Of a stretch of 43,313 bases of DNA, positions 15,029-22,144 are shown piece after piece (the stretch's first letter is position 1; each line of letters opens with the position of its first letter). Source of the stretch: Deltaproteobacteria bacterium (lineage in GTDB: Bacteria; Bdellovibrionota; UBA1018; UBA923); contig JACPKS010000060.1 in assembly GCA_016186905.1 (NCBI GenBank), forward strand, positions 1-43,313. The letters are read 5' to 3'. The notes beneath the pieces were generated by a model. That model saw only the letters and a list, made by a program, of their open reading frames with translations, was not told the origin of the DNA and did not search any database. A program made the translations under genes and the position numbers.

Positions 15029-15295
15029 TTAGTGGGCTGCCTTCTCGCCTTCGTGCGCGGCGCCTTCGTGCGTAGCGCCTTCGCCCTCGGTTTTCGGAGC
15101 TTCGGTCTTCATGGCCTTCTTGTGAGCTTTCTTGGCCTTCTTCATCTTCTTGGCGTGCTTCTCCGCCTTCACTGGAGCCGGAGCTTCAGCGGCCGGAGCA
15201 GCTGTGTCCACGGCCGGAGCCGCAGTTTGTTCGTCCGCGAATGCTGTCGCGAAAACGAAAAGACCAGCGATCATTGCGATGATGTACTTTTTCAT
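15029..15295 (-). CDS. Small exported Ala/Lys/Glu/His-rich protein
   Basis: An 88-residue protein. The ATG at 15295 is fixed by a near-perfect ribosome site (AAGGAG, 6 bp upstream) and gives a typical signal peptide MKKYIIAMIAGLFVFATAFA. The mature 68 residues have three low-complexity parts: an Ala/Pro segment (TAAPAVDTAAPAAEAPAPV), a Lys/Ala/His segment (KHAKKMKKAKKAHKKAMK) and an acidic His-containing tail (TEGEGATHEGAAHEGEKAAH). It is probably disordered and periplasmic. The charge alternation could bind peptidoglycan, nucleic acid or metal ions, which is inference. The strong ribosome site and the terminator suggest high expression as a single gene. Confidence 0.85.
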   Translation of the reverse strand: MKKYIIAMIAGLFVFATAFADEQTAAPAVDTAAPAAEAPAPVKAEKHAKKMKKAKKAHKKAMKTEAPKTEGEGATHEGAAHEGEKAAH

Positions 15296-15511
15296 TCTAT
15301 TCTCCTTAAGTGATTGTGTGTCTCCGCGTCTTTTGCATGCAAAGGCCGGCAAATGCGTGGATTCTTTACGTCGATTATTCAAATGAAATGGCGCCCGGAT
15401 GTCAAAGGAATTTCGGCTATTTAACGCAGGCGACTTCTGTCGCGCCGCGTTGCGGTAGCGTGACCCCGTTTGTTTGAAATCGCACCCGCGATCAACTATC
15501 CTGTGCACGCC

Positions 15512-16597
15512 ATGCTTCCACCCCTTACGGCTGCACCGTTGCTCTTCCCGGCGCTCTTTTTCTTCGTTCTTTTTTCAGGGTGTTCGCATTCGAGGCAGGT
15601 CACCGTCCCGGTCACGGCCCAGGTTGCCGCTCCAGAAGCGGATCCTAAGGCGGCGCCAGCTTCGCCGATCGTCAATGCCGGGCCCGACGCCCAGTTTGAG
15701 GCGGCGGTACTTTCCATGAAACAGGCGGCCTTTTCGGAGGCCGCCGCGAAATGGAATGCGTATCTCGATCGCTATGCCGGGCTTCCCCGCTATGAACAGG
15801 CCGGGCTTTTTTACGCCGAAACGCTATTTCACCTTTCCAGAAACGACGAGGCCATCGCGGTTTTGCAGCCGCTGCTTGAGTCTCCGAAAGACGACGGGCT
15901 TTTTGTCGACGGAAGGCTGTTGTACGCCGAGCTTTTGCTGAGAAAGGGGCGTTTTGACGAAGCGGTGGCCGCGACGTTCGACGTGATTCCCGATCCGAGG
16001 GCCGAGCGCGCGGCGGGAGTATCGCGCAAGAACAGGCGCCGAAAGACGACGCCGGTGCAAGAGGTGAAGCTGCTTACTCTTCGCGGACGGATCTTCGCGG
16101 AGCTCGGGCGCGAGGACGAAGCGGTGCGCGCTCTGGCCGCGGCGAGAAAGCGGCTGAAGAAAATTCCTGGCGAAGGCGCTGGGGCCGGCGAAAAAACGCG
16201 GCTGACGGCGCACGTGGCGTGGCGCCAGATCGAAACGCTCTCGGCGATCTGCCGCAACCGCGTGCGCCGGCCCGAGCGGCTTTCGGAAAAAGAATTTCTG
16301 GAATACGCCGAAGGGTACTACGGCTGCACCGAGCCCGCGCGAAAATTTCTTTGCGAGATATTGGATCGGCGCGCCCAAGACGACGCGATCCGCGCCCATG
16401 CCGTCGATGCCTACAGCGCGATGGTGCGGTATCCGCTGAGTTTGCGCGAGCCGCTCCCCGAGCCCGCGCGCGGCGTGAAGACCGCGCAGAAGGAGCGATA
16501 CGAAAGGGAAATGCGCGGGCTGATCGAAAGCACCGTCGAAGCGCGCTCGAAAACTTACCGGAACCTGGAGAGTTGCAATGCCTTTGACGTATTTTGA
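15512..16597 (+). CDS. Lipoprotein with tetratricopeptide-like repeats
   Basis: A 361-residue predicted lipoprotein. The start at 15512 gives a hydrophobic leader ending in the lipobox LFSGC (lipidated Cys24). A Pro/Ala-rich linker follows. Residues from about 60 on form helical pairs of TPR or Sel1-like type: AVLSMKQAAFSEAAAKWNAY, LFYAETLFHLSRNDEAIAVL, LLYAELLLRKGRFDEAVAA and LLTLRGRIFAELGREDEAV. A central basic stretch (SRKNRRRKTT) separates two groups. Such proteins usually scaffold envelope complexes. The gene overlaps the glutamate-cysteine ligase gene by 20 bp, so both are likely on one transcript, but no functional link is evident. An upstream in-frame TTG at 15470 is not favoured. Confidence 0.75.
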   Translation: MLPPLTAAPLLFPALFFFVLFSGCSHSRQVTVPVTAQVAAPEADPKAAPASPIVNAGPDAQFEAAVLSMKQAAFSEAAAKWNAYLDRYAGLPRYEQAGLFYAETLFHLSRNDEAIAVLQPLLESPKDDGLFVDGRLLYAELLLRKGRFDEAVAATFDVIPDPRAERAAGVSRKNRRRKTTPVQEVKLLTLRGRIFAELGREDEAVRALAAARKRLKKIPGEGAGAGEKTRLTAHVAWRQIETLSAICRNRVRRPERLSEKEFLEYAEGYYGCTEPARKFLCEILDRRAQDDAIRAHAVDAYSAMVRYPLSLREPLPEPARGVKTAQKERYEREMRGLIESTVEARSKTYRNLESCNAFDVF

Positions 16598-18047
16598 CGC
16601 CGGACAAGGCGCGGGGGGCGCGAGCGCCGCGTCTCGCGCGGCGCAGGAGAGCGCGATCGATTGCGTGCGCTGCCGGCTCAAAGAGTATCTTTCGCGCGGT
16701 TCGCTGGGATCGTGGCTCGACTCGCGCGTTTCGGCCAAATACGAGCCGTTTTACGCATCGATCGATCTGCGCGACGCGGGCTTCAAGCTCGCGCCCGTGG
16801 ACGCGAATCTCTATCCGGCCGGATTCAACAACATCTGCCCCGAGGATCTCGAGAGCTCGCCCGAGATCTTAAAACCGCTTCTCAAGCGGCATCTGGGGTT
16901 CATGCCAAAACGCGTGGCGATTCTTCCCGAGTCTCACACCAAGAACCGTTTTTACGCCGACAATCTCTACGAGCTTCGTCAGCTCTTCCGCCGGCTCGGC
17001 ATCGCGACCGAGATCGGCTGGTATTACGAGCCCGGCGTGGAGGTGCGCGAGCACCACGAGGCCGACCCGCACGTGATCGAGCTTGAGACGTCGGACGGAC
17101 GCAAGCTCGACGCGTATCCGTTCCGGCGGGTGGGCAATCGTCTATTGCTTTCCGTGCGTGGAAAATCGTTTGATCCGGAGTTCATCCTCATCAACAACGA
17201 TTTTTCGTCTGGCTTTCCTTCCGGGCTCGCCGGTATCGAGCAGCCGATCGAACCATCGCCCCGTCTGGGCTGGCACACGCGCAAGAAAAGCGATTTTTTC
17301 GATCATTACAACGCGCTAGCAAGCCGGTTCGCCGCTGAAGCGGGGATCGACCCCTGGTGCATGCACGTCAACACACGCCGCGTAAGCGGCGTTGATTTTA
17401 CCGAGGGTGTTGGCATGGACAAAATCGCATCGGCCGTCGATGAGATCATCGAGAAGACCCGAGCAGAATACGATCGCAGAGGTATCGACGAGACACCTTT
17501 TGCTTTCATAAAAAGCAACGCCGGCACGTATGGCATGGGGATCATGCGCGTGGAAAGCGGCGTGGAGATCTTGAAGCTGAATCGACGCGAACGCAACAAG
17601 ATGGCCGTCGTGAAGAACCGGCTCACGGTGCGCGACGTGATCGTGCAGGAAGGCATTCCCACGCGCTTTAAGCTCGACGGCGTTTACGCCGAACCCGTGA
17701 TTTATCTGATGGGCCGCGAGCTCATGGGCGGTTTTTTGCGGAAGAACCCGCAGCGCGGCCGCGGCGAGAATCTCAATTCGCGGGGAATGGTTTTTCAGAA
17801 GCTGTGCCTCTCGGATCTGCGGCACCGCGCCGCGCGGCACGCGGCGCCGGAGACCAGCGCCGCCCGGCATGCAGCGCCGGAGACCAGCGCCGCCCGGCAT
17901 GCAGTGCCGGAGACCAGCGCCGCCCGGCATGCAGTGCCGGAGACCGGCGCGGACCGCGACCTGGAACTGGAAATGGTGTACGGAACCGTGGCGCTTCTTT
18001 CGGTCGGCGCGATGAGTTTTGAGGTGCGTGGCGTGGAACAAATTTAG
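16578..18047 (+). CDS. gshA: Glutamate-cysteine ligase, proteobacterial GshA type with an internal repeat insertion
   Basis: The enzyme joins glutamate and cysteine with ATP, the first step of glutathione synthesis in the cytoplasm. The protein has 489 residues. Matching family blocks are YPAGFNNICPEDLES, RVAILPESHTKN, a central LILINNDFSSGFP-type segment, FAFIKSNAGTYGMGIM and IVQEGIPTRFKLDGVYAEPV, which fit the ATP-grasp-like GshA subfamily seen in Acidithiobacillus and relatives. Between SDLR and the conserved end DLELEMVYGTVALLSVG lie about 45 extra residues, four copies of a decapeptide (S/A)ARHA(A/V)PET, encoded by a 30-bp tandem repeat at 17827-17946. In relatives I know, LSDLRDLE is expected to be continuous. 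The frame stays open, so the enzyme probably tolerates the insertion. The gene precedes cystathionine beta-synthase by 92 bp. Confidence 0.87.
   Translation: MPLTYFDAGQGAGGASAASRAAQESAIDCVRCRLKEYLSRGSLGSWLDSRVSAKYEPFYASIDLRDAGFKLAPVDANLYPAGFNNICPEDLESSPEILKPLLKRHLGFMPKRVAILPESHTKNRFYADNLYELRQLFRRLGIATEIGWYYEPGVEVREHHEADPHVIELETSDGRKLDAYPFRRVGNRLLLSVRGKSFDPEFILINNDFSSGFPSGLAGIEQPIEPSPRLGWHTRKKSDFFDHYNALASRFAAEAGIDPWCMHVNTRRVSGVDFTEGVGMDKIASAVDEIIEKTRAEYDRRGIDETPFAFIKSNAGTYGMGIMRVESGVEILKLNRRERNKMAVVKNRLTVRDVIVQEGIPTRFKLDGVYAEPVIYLMGRELMGGFLRKNPQRGRGENLNSRGMVFQKLCLSDLRHRAARHAAPETSAARHAAPETSAARHAVPETSAARHAVPETGADRDLELEMVYGTVALLSVGAMSFEVRGVEQI
17827..17946 (+). repeat. Four 30-bp tandem repeats inside gshA
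   Basis: Units lie at 17827-17856, 17857-17886, 17887-17916 and 17917-17946. Units 2-4 differ at one or two positions. Unit 1 is more diverged. Each is 70-80 percent GC, contains GGCATGCAG and CCGGAGACC, and encodes ten residues in frame. The multiple of three preserves translation of the ligase. Confidence 0.95.
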
Positions 18048-18139
18048 GCGCGCGACGCGTAGAGGCGCTGAGGGCAGGAGCCCGAAGCGCCGTCAGGACG
18101 AATGTCCTGCCTCGGAGCAGGACGCGTAGAGGAGGAATC
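18048..18139 (+). promoter_or_regulatory. Structured leader of the cystathionine beta-synthase gene with alternative hairpins
   Basis: Hairpin A: GGCGCT (18064-18069) pairs with AGCGCC (18086-18091), and inside it GGGC (18072-18075) pairs with GCCC (18080-18083). A symmetric GA/GA internal loop separates the two stems and the tetraloop is AGGA. Hairpin B: CAGGAC (18094-18099) pairs with GTCCTG (18104-18109). Hairpin C: GTCCTGC (18104-18110) pairs with GCAGGAC (18117-18123). B and C share 18104-18109 and cannot form together. C ends 5 bases before the ribosome site GAGGAGG (18129-18135). The 12-mer GACGCGTAGAGG occurs at 18054-18065 and again at 18121-18132. The layout suggests a translational switch, but it matches no riboswitch class I know. 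A DNA-level repeat element is the alternative. Confidence 0.55.
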
Positions 18140-19516
18140 ATGGCGGACATCCGAAATAACATTCTGGATACGATCGGCAACACGCCGCTGGTGCGCTTGA
18201 ACAAGGTCGCGCAGGGAGTGGACGCCGAGCTCGTCGCGAAGCTCGAATTCTTCAACCCGGGCGGATCGGTGAAAGACCGCATCGGCATCGCGATGATCGA
18301 GGACGCCGAACGGAAAGGCACGTTGAAGCCGGGAGGAACGATCGTCGAAGGCACAAGCGGCAATACGGGCATGGGGCTCGCGATCGCGGCCGCGATCAAG
18401 GGCTATCAGTGCGTGTTCGTCATACCCGACAAGATGTCGCAGGAAAAAGTGCGTAACTTGCGCGCGTTCGGCGCGAAGGTCGTCGTGACTCCCACGGCGG
18501 TCGAGCCCGACGATCCCCGTTCGTACTACATGGTTTCGCGCAGGCTCGCGCGGGAAATTCCGAACGCCGCGTACATGAACCAGTACGACAACCTTTCCAA
18601 TCGCGAGGCGCATTATCGAACGACCGGACCGGAGCTCTGGAAGCAGCTTGACGGCAAATTCGACGCCTTCGTCGCGGGTATCGGCACCGGCGGCACGATC
18701 ACGGGCACGGCGATGTATCTCAAGGAGAAAAACAAGAACATCCAGATCGTGGGCGCCGATCCGATCGGCTCGATCCTTCACGATTTCTTCAAAACAGGGG
18801 AGAAGACGGTTGGATACCCATACAAGGTTGAAGGAATCGGCGAAGACATTATCCCGCAGAACATCGATTTCAAGTTTTGCGACGAAATCGTGCAGGTGAA
18901 CGACAAGGAATCGTTTCAGATGACGCGAAGGCTTTTGCTCGAAGAAGGCATCTTCAGCGGCATTTCGTCGGGTTCCGCGGTCGTGGCCGCGATCAAATAC
19001 GCGCGCAAGCTCGGCGGCAAGAAGCGCATCGTGGTGCTGCTTCCGGATTCGGGCGACCGGTATCTCTCGAAGGTCTACGATGACAACTGGATGCGCGAGA
19101 ACGGCTTTCTCGAGGGCGGGCTCGGAACGGTGGCCGATCTCATCGCGCAAGTAAAGCCTCCGGCGCGCGAGGCGATCGTCACCGCGTCGCCGGGCGATCA
19201 GATCGAGAAGATCATCCGCTTGATGCGGCAGAAGGGAATCAGCCAGCTTCCGGTTTTGAAGGGCCTCGAGGTGCTGGGGCTCGTGGCTGAAAACGATCTT
19301 TTGAACGCGCTTTTTTCAGGAAAACTTAAGAACGACGACAAGATTGAAAGCATCGTGGAAGATAAATTCGTAAAAGTTGTGATGAGCGACGACGTCGAGC
19401 GCCTAAGCCAGTCGATGTCGGCGGGCCTCACGCCGATCGTGGTCGAAAACGGCGAGCTTGTGTCGATTATCACGAAGATCGATCTGATCACGTATCTGGG
19501 GAATCGGAAGAAATAA
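18140..19516 (+). CDS. cbs: Cystathionine beta-synthase with C-terminal CBS domain pair
   Basis: A PLP enzyme that condenses serine and homocysteine to cystathionine, the first step of reverse transsulfuration. It has 458 residues. The fold-type II catalytic domain (about 5-325) shows Lys45 in NPGGSVKDR (Schiff base), EGTSGNTGMG (70-79), the phosphate loop GTGGTITG (182-189) and SSGS (276-279). The C-terminal region (about 340-458) is a Bateman module of two CBS motifs, which in animal enzymes binds S-adenosylmethionine. The N-terminal heme domain of animal CBS is absent. O-acetylserine sulfhydrylases lack the Bateman module, which favours CBS. A strong GAGGAGG site precedes the ATG. The leader is highly structured. 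Confidence 0.92.
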   Translation: MADIRNNILDTIGNTPLVRLNKVAQGVDAELVAKLEFFNPGGSVKDRIGIAMIEDAERKGTLKPGGTIVEGTSGNTGMGLAIAAAIKGYQCVFVIPDKMSQEKVRNLRAFGAKVVVTPTAVEPDDPRSYYMVSRRLAREIPNAAYMNQYDNLSNREAHYRTTGPELWKQLDGKFDAFVAGIGTGGTITGTAMYLKEKNKNIQIVGADPIGSILHDFFKTGEKTVGYPYKVEGIGEDIIPQNIDFKFCDEIVQVNDKESFQMTRRLLLEEGIFSGISSGSAVVAAIKYARKLGGKKRIVVLLPDSGDRYLSKVYDDNWMRENGFLEGGLGTVADLIAQVKPPAREAIVTASPGDQIEKIIRLMRQKGISQLPVLKGLEVLGLVAENDLLNALFSGKLKNDDKIESIVEDKFVKVVMSDDVERLSQSMSAGLTPIVVENGELVSIITKIDLITYLGNRKK

Positions 19517-19547
19517 TTATTTTCCGAGCCAGGTCGGCTCAACGCGA

Positions 19548-20114
19548 CTACTTGCACTTTCCCCACGCGTCGGCCAACCCGAGTTTGGCCGTCCAGATCT
19601 CGATATACGCGCGATCCACGTCGGAGTTTGAAAGAATGCCCTGAATATCCCGAACATGTTTCTCGGATCCGCCTTCGGTGTAATAGACGAGTTTTTTGAT
19701 GATCACGTCTTCTGGAGCGGCGACAGGGGCGAAAAAGCCTTCCCAGATCTCGATCTTGCGGCGTCGTGTGAACTCTGTTTTCGCGTGTTCGGAATTTTTG
19801 CGGATCATGAGGTCGATCTTCAGCCCGCTGTCGTGATGGATGAGATTGAAGTGCCCGCGGTTCATGATTTCGTCGCCCAGGATTTCCACAGGAGGCGAAT
19901 AGAATTTCTCCGCGGGAAAAATACGCGGGATCTTTCTCGCATCGGCTGGAGCAAGCTCGATGACGAGATCCATATCCTTGGTCAGTCGCGGCTCGCCGTA
20001 AACGATTGAAGCCACCGAGCCGACGATCATATATTCGATCGAGTTGTCTTCGAGCGCCTGAAGCACTTCCTGAAAAACAGCGATGAGATTTGGGATGAGG
20101 TCGGGAGCGCTCAA
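19548..20114 (-). CDS. Nucleotidyltransferase-fold protein of the AbiEii/MNT-like class
   Basis: A 188-residue protein with the nucleotidyltransferase signature VGSVASIVYGEPRLTKDMD (about 31-49): Gly-Ser, thirteen residues, then Asp-x-Asp for metal binding. Further conserved pieces are FNLIHHDSGLKIDLMIRK, where the third acidic residue would lie in KIDLM, and PEDVIIKKLVYYTEGG, which is typical of AbiEii-like and related toxin NTases. It starts at a TTG (20114) that overlaps the TGA stop of a 56-residue ORF, so the two are translationally coupled. The pair looks like a two-gene toxin-antitoxin or abortive-infection module. It is inserted on the opposite strand between the cbs and cystathionine lyase genes. 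The toxin role is inference. Confidence 0.75.
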   Translation of the reverse strand: MSAPDLIPNLIAVFQEVLQALEDNSIEYMIVGSVASIVYGEPRLTKDMDLVIELAPADARKIPRIFPAEKFYSPPVEILGDEIMNRGHFNLIHHDSGLKIDLMIRKNSEHAKTEFTRRRKIEIWEGFFAPVAAPEDVIIKKLVYYTEGGSEKHVRDIQGILSNSDVDRAYIEIWTAKLGLADAWGKCK

Positions 20115-20281
20115 CGGCAGCCTTTCTCGATGAGTTCCAGGGTTTTCGCATGGAGTTCTTTTTCGGAGAGCTTGGGATGCCGGAGTTTTAGCTGGTGACG
20201 CTTGATCTTATAGGCCAGGCTGAAAAGCTCGGCTGCGATCCGCATTTTTTTCGGCGCTTTCGCCGCATTGGCGCCCTTCAT
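20111..20281 (-). CDS. 56-residue partner of the nucleotidyltransferase, candidate antitoxin
   Basis: This short gene starts at the ATG 20281 behind a GAGG site and ends in a TGA that overlaps the TTG start of the nucleotidyltransferase (TTGA overlap). The product is basic and helical: KKMRIAAELFSLAYKIKR, then LRHPKLSEKELHAKTLEL, then IEKGCR. The pattern LRxxHPxLSExEL...LIEKGCR recurs in small proteins encoded just before nucleotidyltransferases in deltaproteobacteria, as far as I recall. Coupled translation, small size and position suggest the antitoxin of the pair. No DNA-binding motif is evident. Confidence 0.6.
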   Translation of the reverse strand: MKGANAAKAPKKMRIAAELFSLAYKIKRHQLKLRHPKLSEKELHAKTLELIEKGCR

Positions 20282-20361
20282 ACTCCCTCAATACTTTATT
20301 TTGCTCGAAAAATCCAAGAGTCAGCCGTTGGCCGTCGAGCGTCATGATTGGACGCTCTCAC

Positions 20362-20505
20362 TCAATCAGCAATCCTCTTAAAAACGCCGCCGTCGGCAGC
20401 GACCAAGTCGATCTCGCGGCGGTCCTGATCGCGCAGATAGAAAAACTCCCATCGCCCGTGCCCTCGTTTGGTCCAATACGAGCAAATTGCATTGAGCTGG
20501 ACGGC
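20362..20505 (-). pseudogene. C-terminal remnant of a DUF4143-type ATPase
   Basis: The minus-strand frame contains EFFYLRDQDRREIDLVAAD and then GGVFKRIAD, which resembles the end of DUF4143 in AAA_14 ATPases (FYxRDxxGxEIDxxxxxxG). Only about 48 residues match. No Walker region or start is found upstream, and the frame ends early. An intact member of the family lies at 38180-39349. The remnant call rests on one motif. Confidence 0.45.
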
Positions 20506-20819
20506 CCCATGCCTGCTGCTGTCAAACTCGGGAATTACTGGCAAACAACCCTTTTTTTCCGTATTGGAATGCGAGCACCGCCGATAGAAGTGATGCACCG
20601 GGGTCACCCGAAACCGAGCCGAGTGCGATGGAATCCTCAATTAAGCCGTTTTCCTCGAAAAAGCCGCCAATAAACCCCCCACACGGAACGGCTAGAACCC
20701 CTCCTCATGCTCAAAACATAGGCTCGTCATACATCCACATCGCGGTGCGTCAATAAGCTTCGAATTGTGCTTTAATTTCAGCCGATATGGGATTGAAAAG
20801 TTGCCAAGTTGCGCGGAAA

Positions 20820-22007
20820 ATGCCAGTGGAGGCTTACTTGGCAAATAAAATCGACGAAAAACGGCCCGGCTTCGATACGCTCGCGATTCATGCGGGGCAG
20901 AAACCCGATCCGCAGACGGGTGCTGTGATGACGCCGGTCTATCTTTCCTCGACTTTCGCGCAGGATTCGCCGGGGCACCATCGCGGTTACGAGTACGCGC
21001 GCACGCACAATCCCACGCGAACGGCGTTGCATGAGTGCGTGGCGGCGCTGGAGGGCGGTGCGTTCGGCATCGCGTTTTCTTCGGGCCTGGGCGCTTCGAC
21101 AACGTTGATGCTCTCTTTGAAATCGGGCGATCACGTCGTGTGCTCGGATGACGTGTACGGCGGGACTTTCCGGTTGTTTGATAAGATTTTTCGCGGGTTC
21201 GGCTTGGAGTTCACTTACGTCGACATGACCGATCTTCGCGCGACCGAAGCGGCGTTTCGAAAGAACACGCGCGTAGTATGGATTGAGTCGCCGACGAATC
21301 CATTACTCAAGGTCGCCGACATCGCGGCGGTGGCGGGGCTCGCTCGAAAACATGGGGCGGTTTCGGTCGTCGACAACACGTTCATGAGCCCGTTTTTTCA
21401 GAAGCCGCTGGCTTTAGGCGCCGATGCCGTGCTGCACTCGACGACGAAGTACATCAACGGGCACAGCGACGTCGTGGGAGGCGTGGTCGTCACGTCGGAT
21501 AAGGCTCTTGCGGAGAAGCTGTATTTTCTGCAGAACGCCGCCGGCGCGACACCCGGGGCGTTCGATAATTTCATGACCCTGCGCGGGATCAAGACGCTGC
21601 ATCTTAGGATGGAGCGCCACGCGCGCAACGCGGGCGAGCTCGCTTCGTGGCTTGAGAGGCACCCGAAGGTGGAGCGCGTGATTTATCCGGGGCTGGCTTC
21701 GCATCCGCAGCATGCGGTTGCGCGCCGTCAGATGTCGGGGTTCGGCGGCATGATCACGTTTTTCGTGCGCGGAGGCTTGGCCGAGTGCCGGCGTTTTTTG
21801 GAGTCGTGCCGCGTGTTCACGTTGGCTGAGAGTTTAGGCGGCGTGGAGTCTCTGGTCGATCATCCCGCGATCATGACGCATGCGTCGGTGCCGGCCGAGA
21901 CGCGCGCGAAACTCGGAATCACCGATAATCTCGTGCGGCTCTCAGTCGGTGTCGAGGACGTGGCGGACCTGCGGGCGGATCTGGAAGCTGCGTTGGCGGA
22001 AGTTTGA
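20820..22007 (+). CDS. Cystathionine gamma-lyase/synthase family PLP enzyme
   Basis: A 395-residue fold-type I PLP enzyme of the Cys/Met metabolism family. Key blocks are YARTHNPTR (substrate and phosphate binding, about 59-67), FSSGLGASTT (PLP phosphate), VVDNTFMSPFFQKPL and HSTTKYINGHSD, where Lys210 forms the Schiff base, and SLGGVESL near the C-terminus. Sequence alone does not split gamma-lyase from gamma-synthase. The nearby cystathionine beta-synthase favours gamma-lyase, which would release cysteine from cystathionine and complete reverse transsulfuration. An in-frame ATG at 20787 would add 11 residues. I prefer 20820, where GCGGAAA precedes. The gene appears to have its own promoter, as a small opposite-strand module separates it from cbs. 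Confidence 0.85.
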   Translation: MPVEAYLANKIDEKRPGFDTLAIHAGQKPDPQTGAVMTPVYLSSTFAQDSPGHHRGYEYARTHNPTRTALHECVAALEGGAFGIAFSSGLGASTTLMLSLKSGDHVVCSDDVYGGTFRLFDKIFRGFGLEFTYVDMTDLRATEAAFRKNTRVVWIESPTNPLLKVADIAAVAGLARKHGAVSVVDNTFMSPFFQKPLALGADAVLHSTTKYINGHSDVVGGVVVTSDKALAEKLYFLQNAAGATPGAFDNFMTLRGIKTLHLRMERHARNAGELASWLERHPKVERVIYPGLASHPQHAVARRQMSGFGGMITFFVRGGLAECRRFLESCRVFTLAESLGGVESLVDHPAIMTHASVPAETRAKLGITDNLVRLSVGVEDVADLRADLEAALAEV

Positions 22008-22144
22008 GACGGAGGCGGATTTAGGCACCGCCTGAGCTGCGCTCGGAAGGTTTGACGCATTCGAACGCTCTGTTATCGCTTGGCGCATGAAATTTTCAAC
22101 GGTTCAATTCCGAGCTGGGTTTTCGCCCCTGCGTGATTTTTGCG

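Noticed and set aside
17827..17946. 30-bp repeats as a CRISPR array
   Set aside because: The repeats are directly adjacent without spacers, lie in frame within gshA, and no cas gene is near.
20337..20357. Hairpin GAGCGTC/GACGCTC as a terminator
   Set aside because: It is a perfect 7-bp stem but has no T tract on either side and no gene that ends there.
22013..22033. Stem AGGCGG/CCGCCT after the cystathionine lyase gene
   Set aside because: The stem is only six pairs with no T tract. It is too weak to call a terminator.
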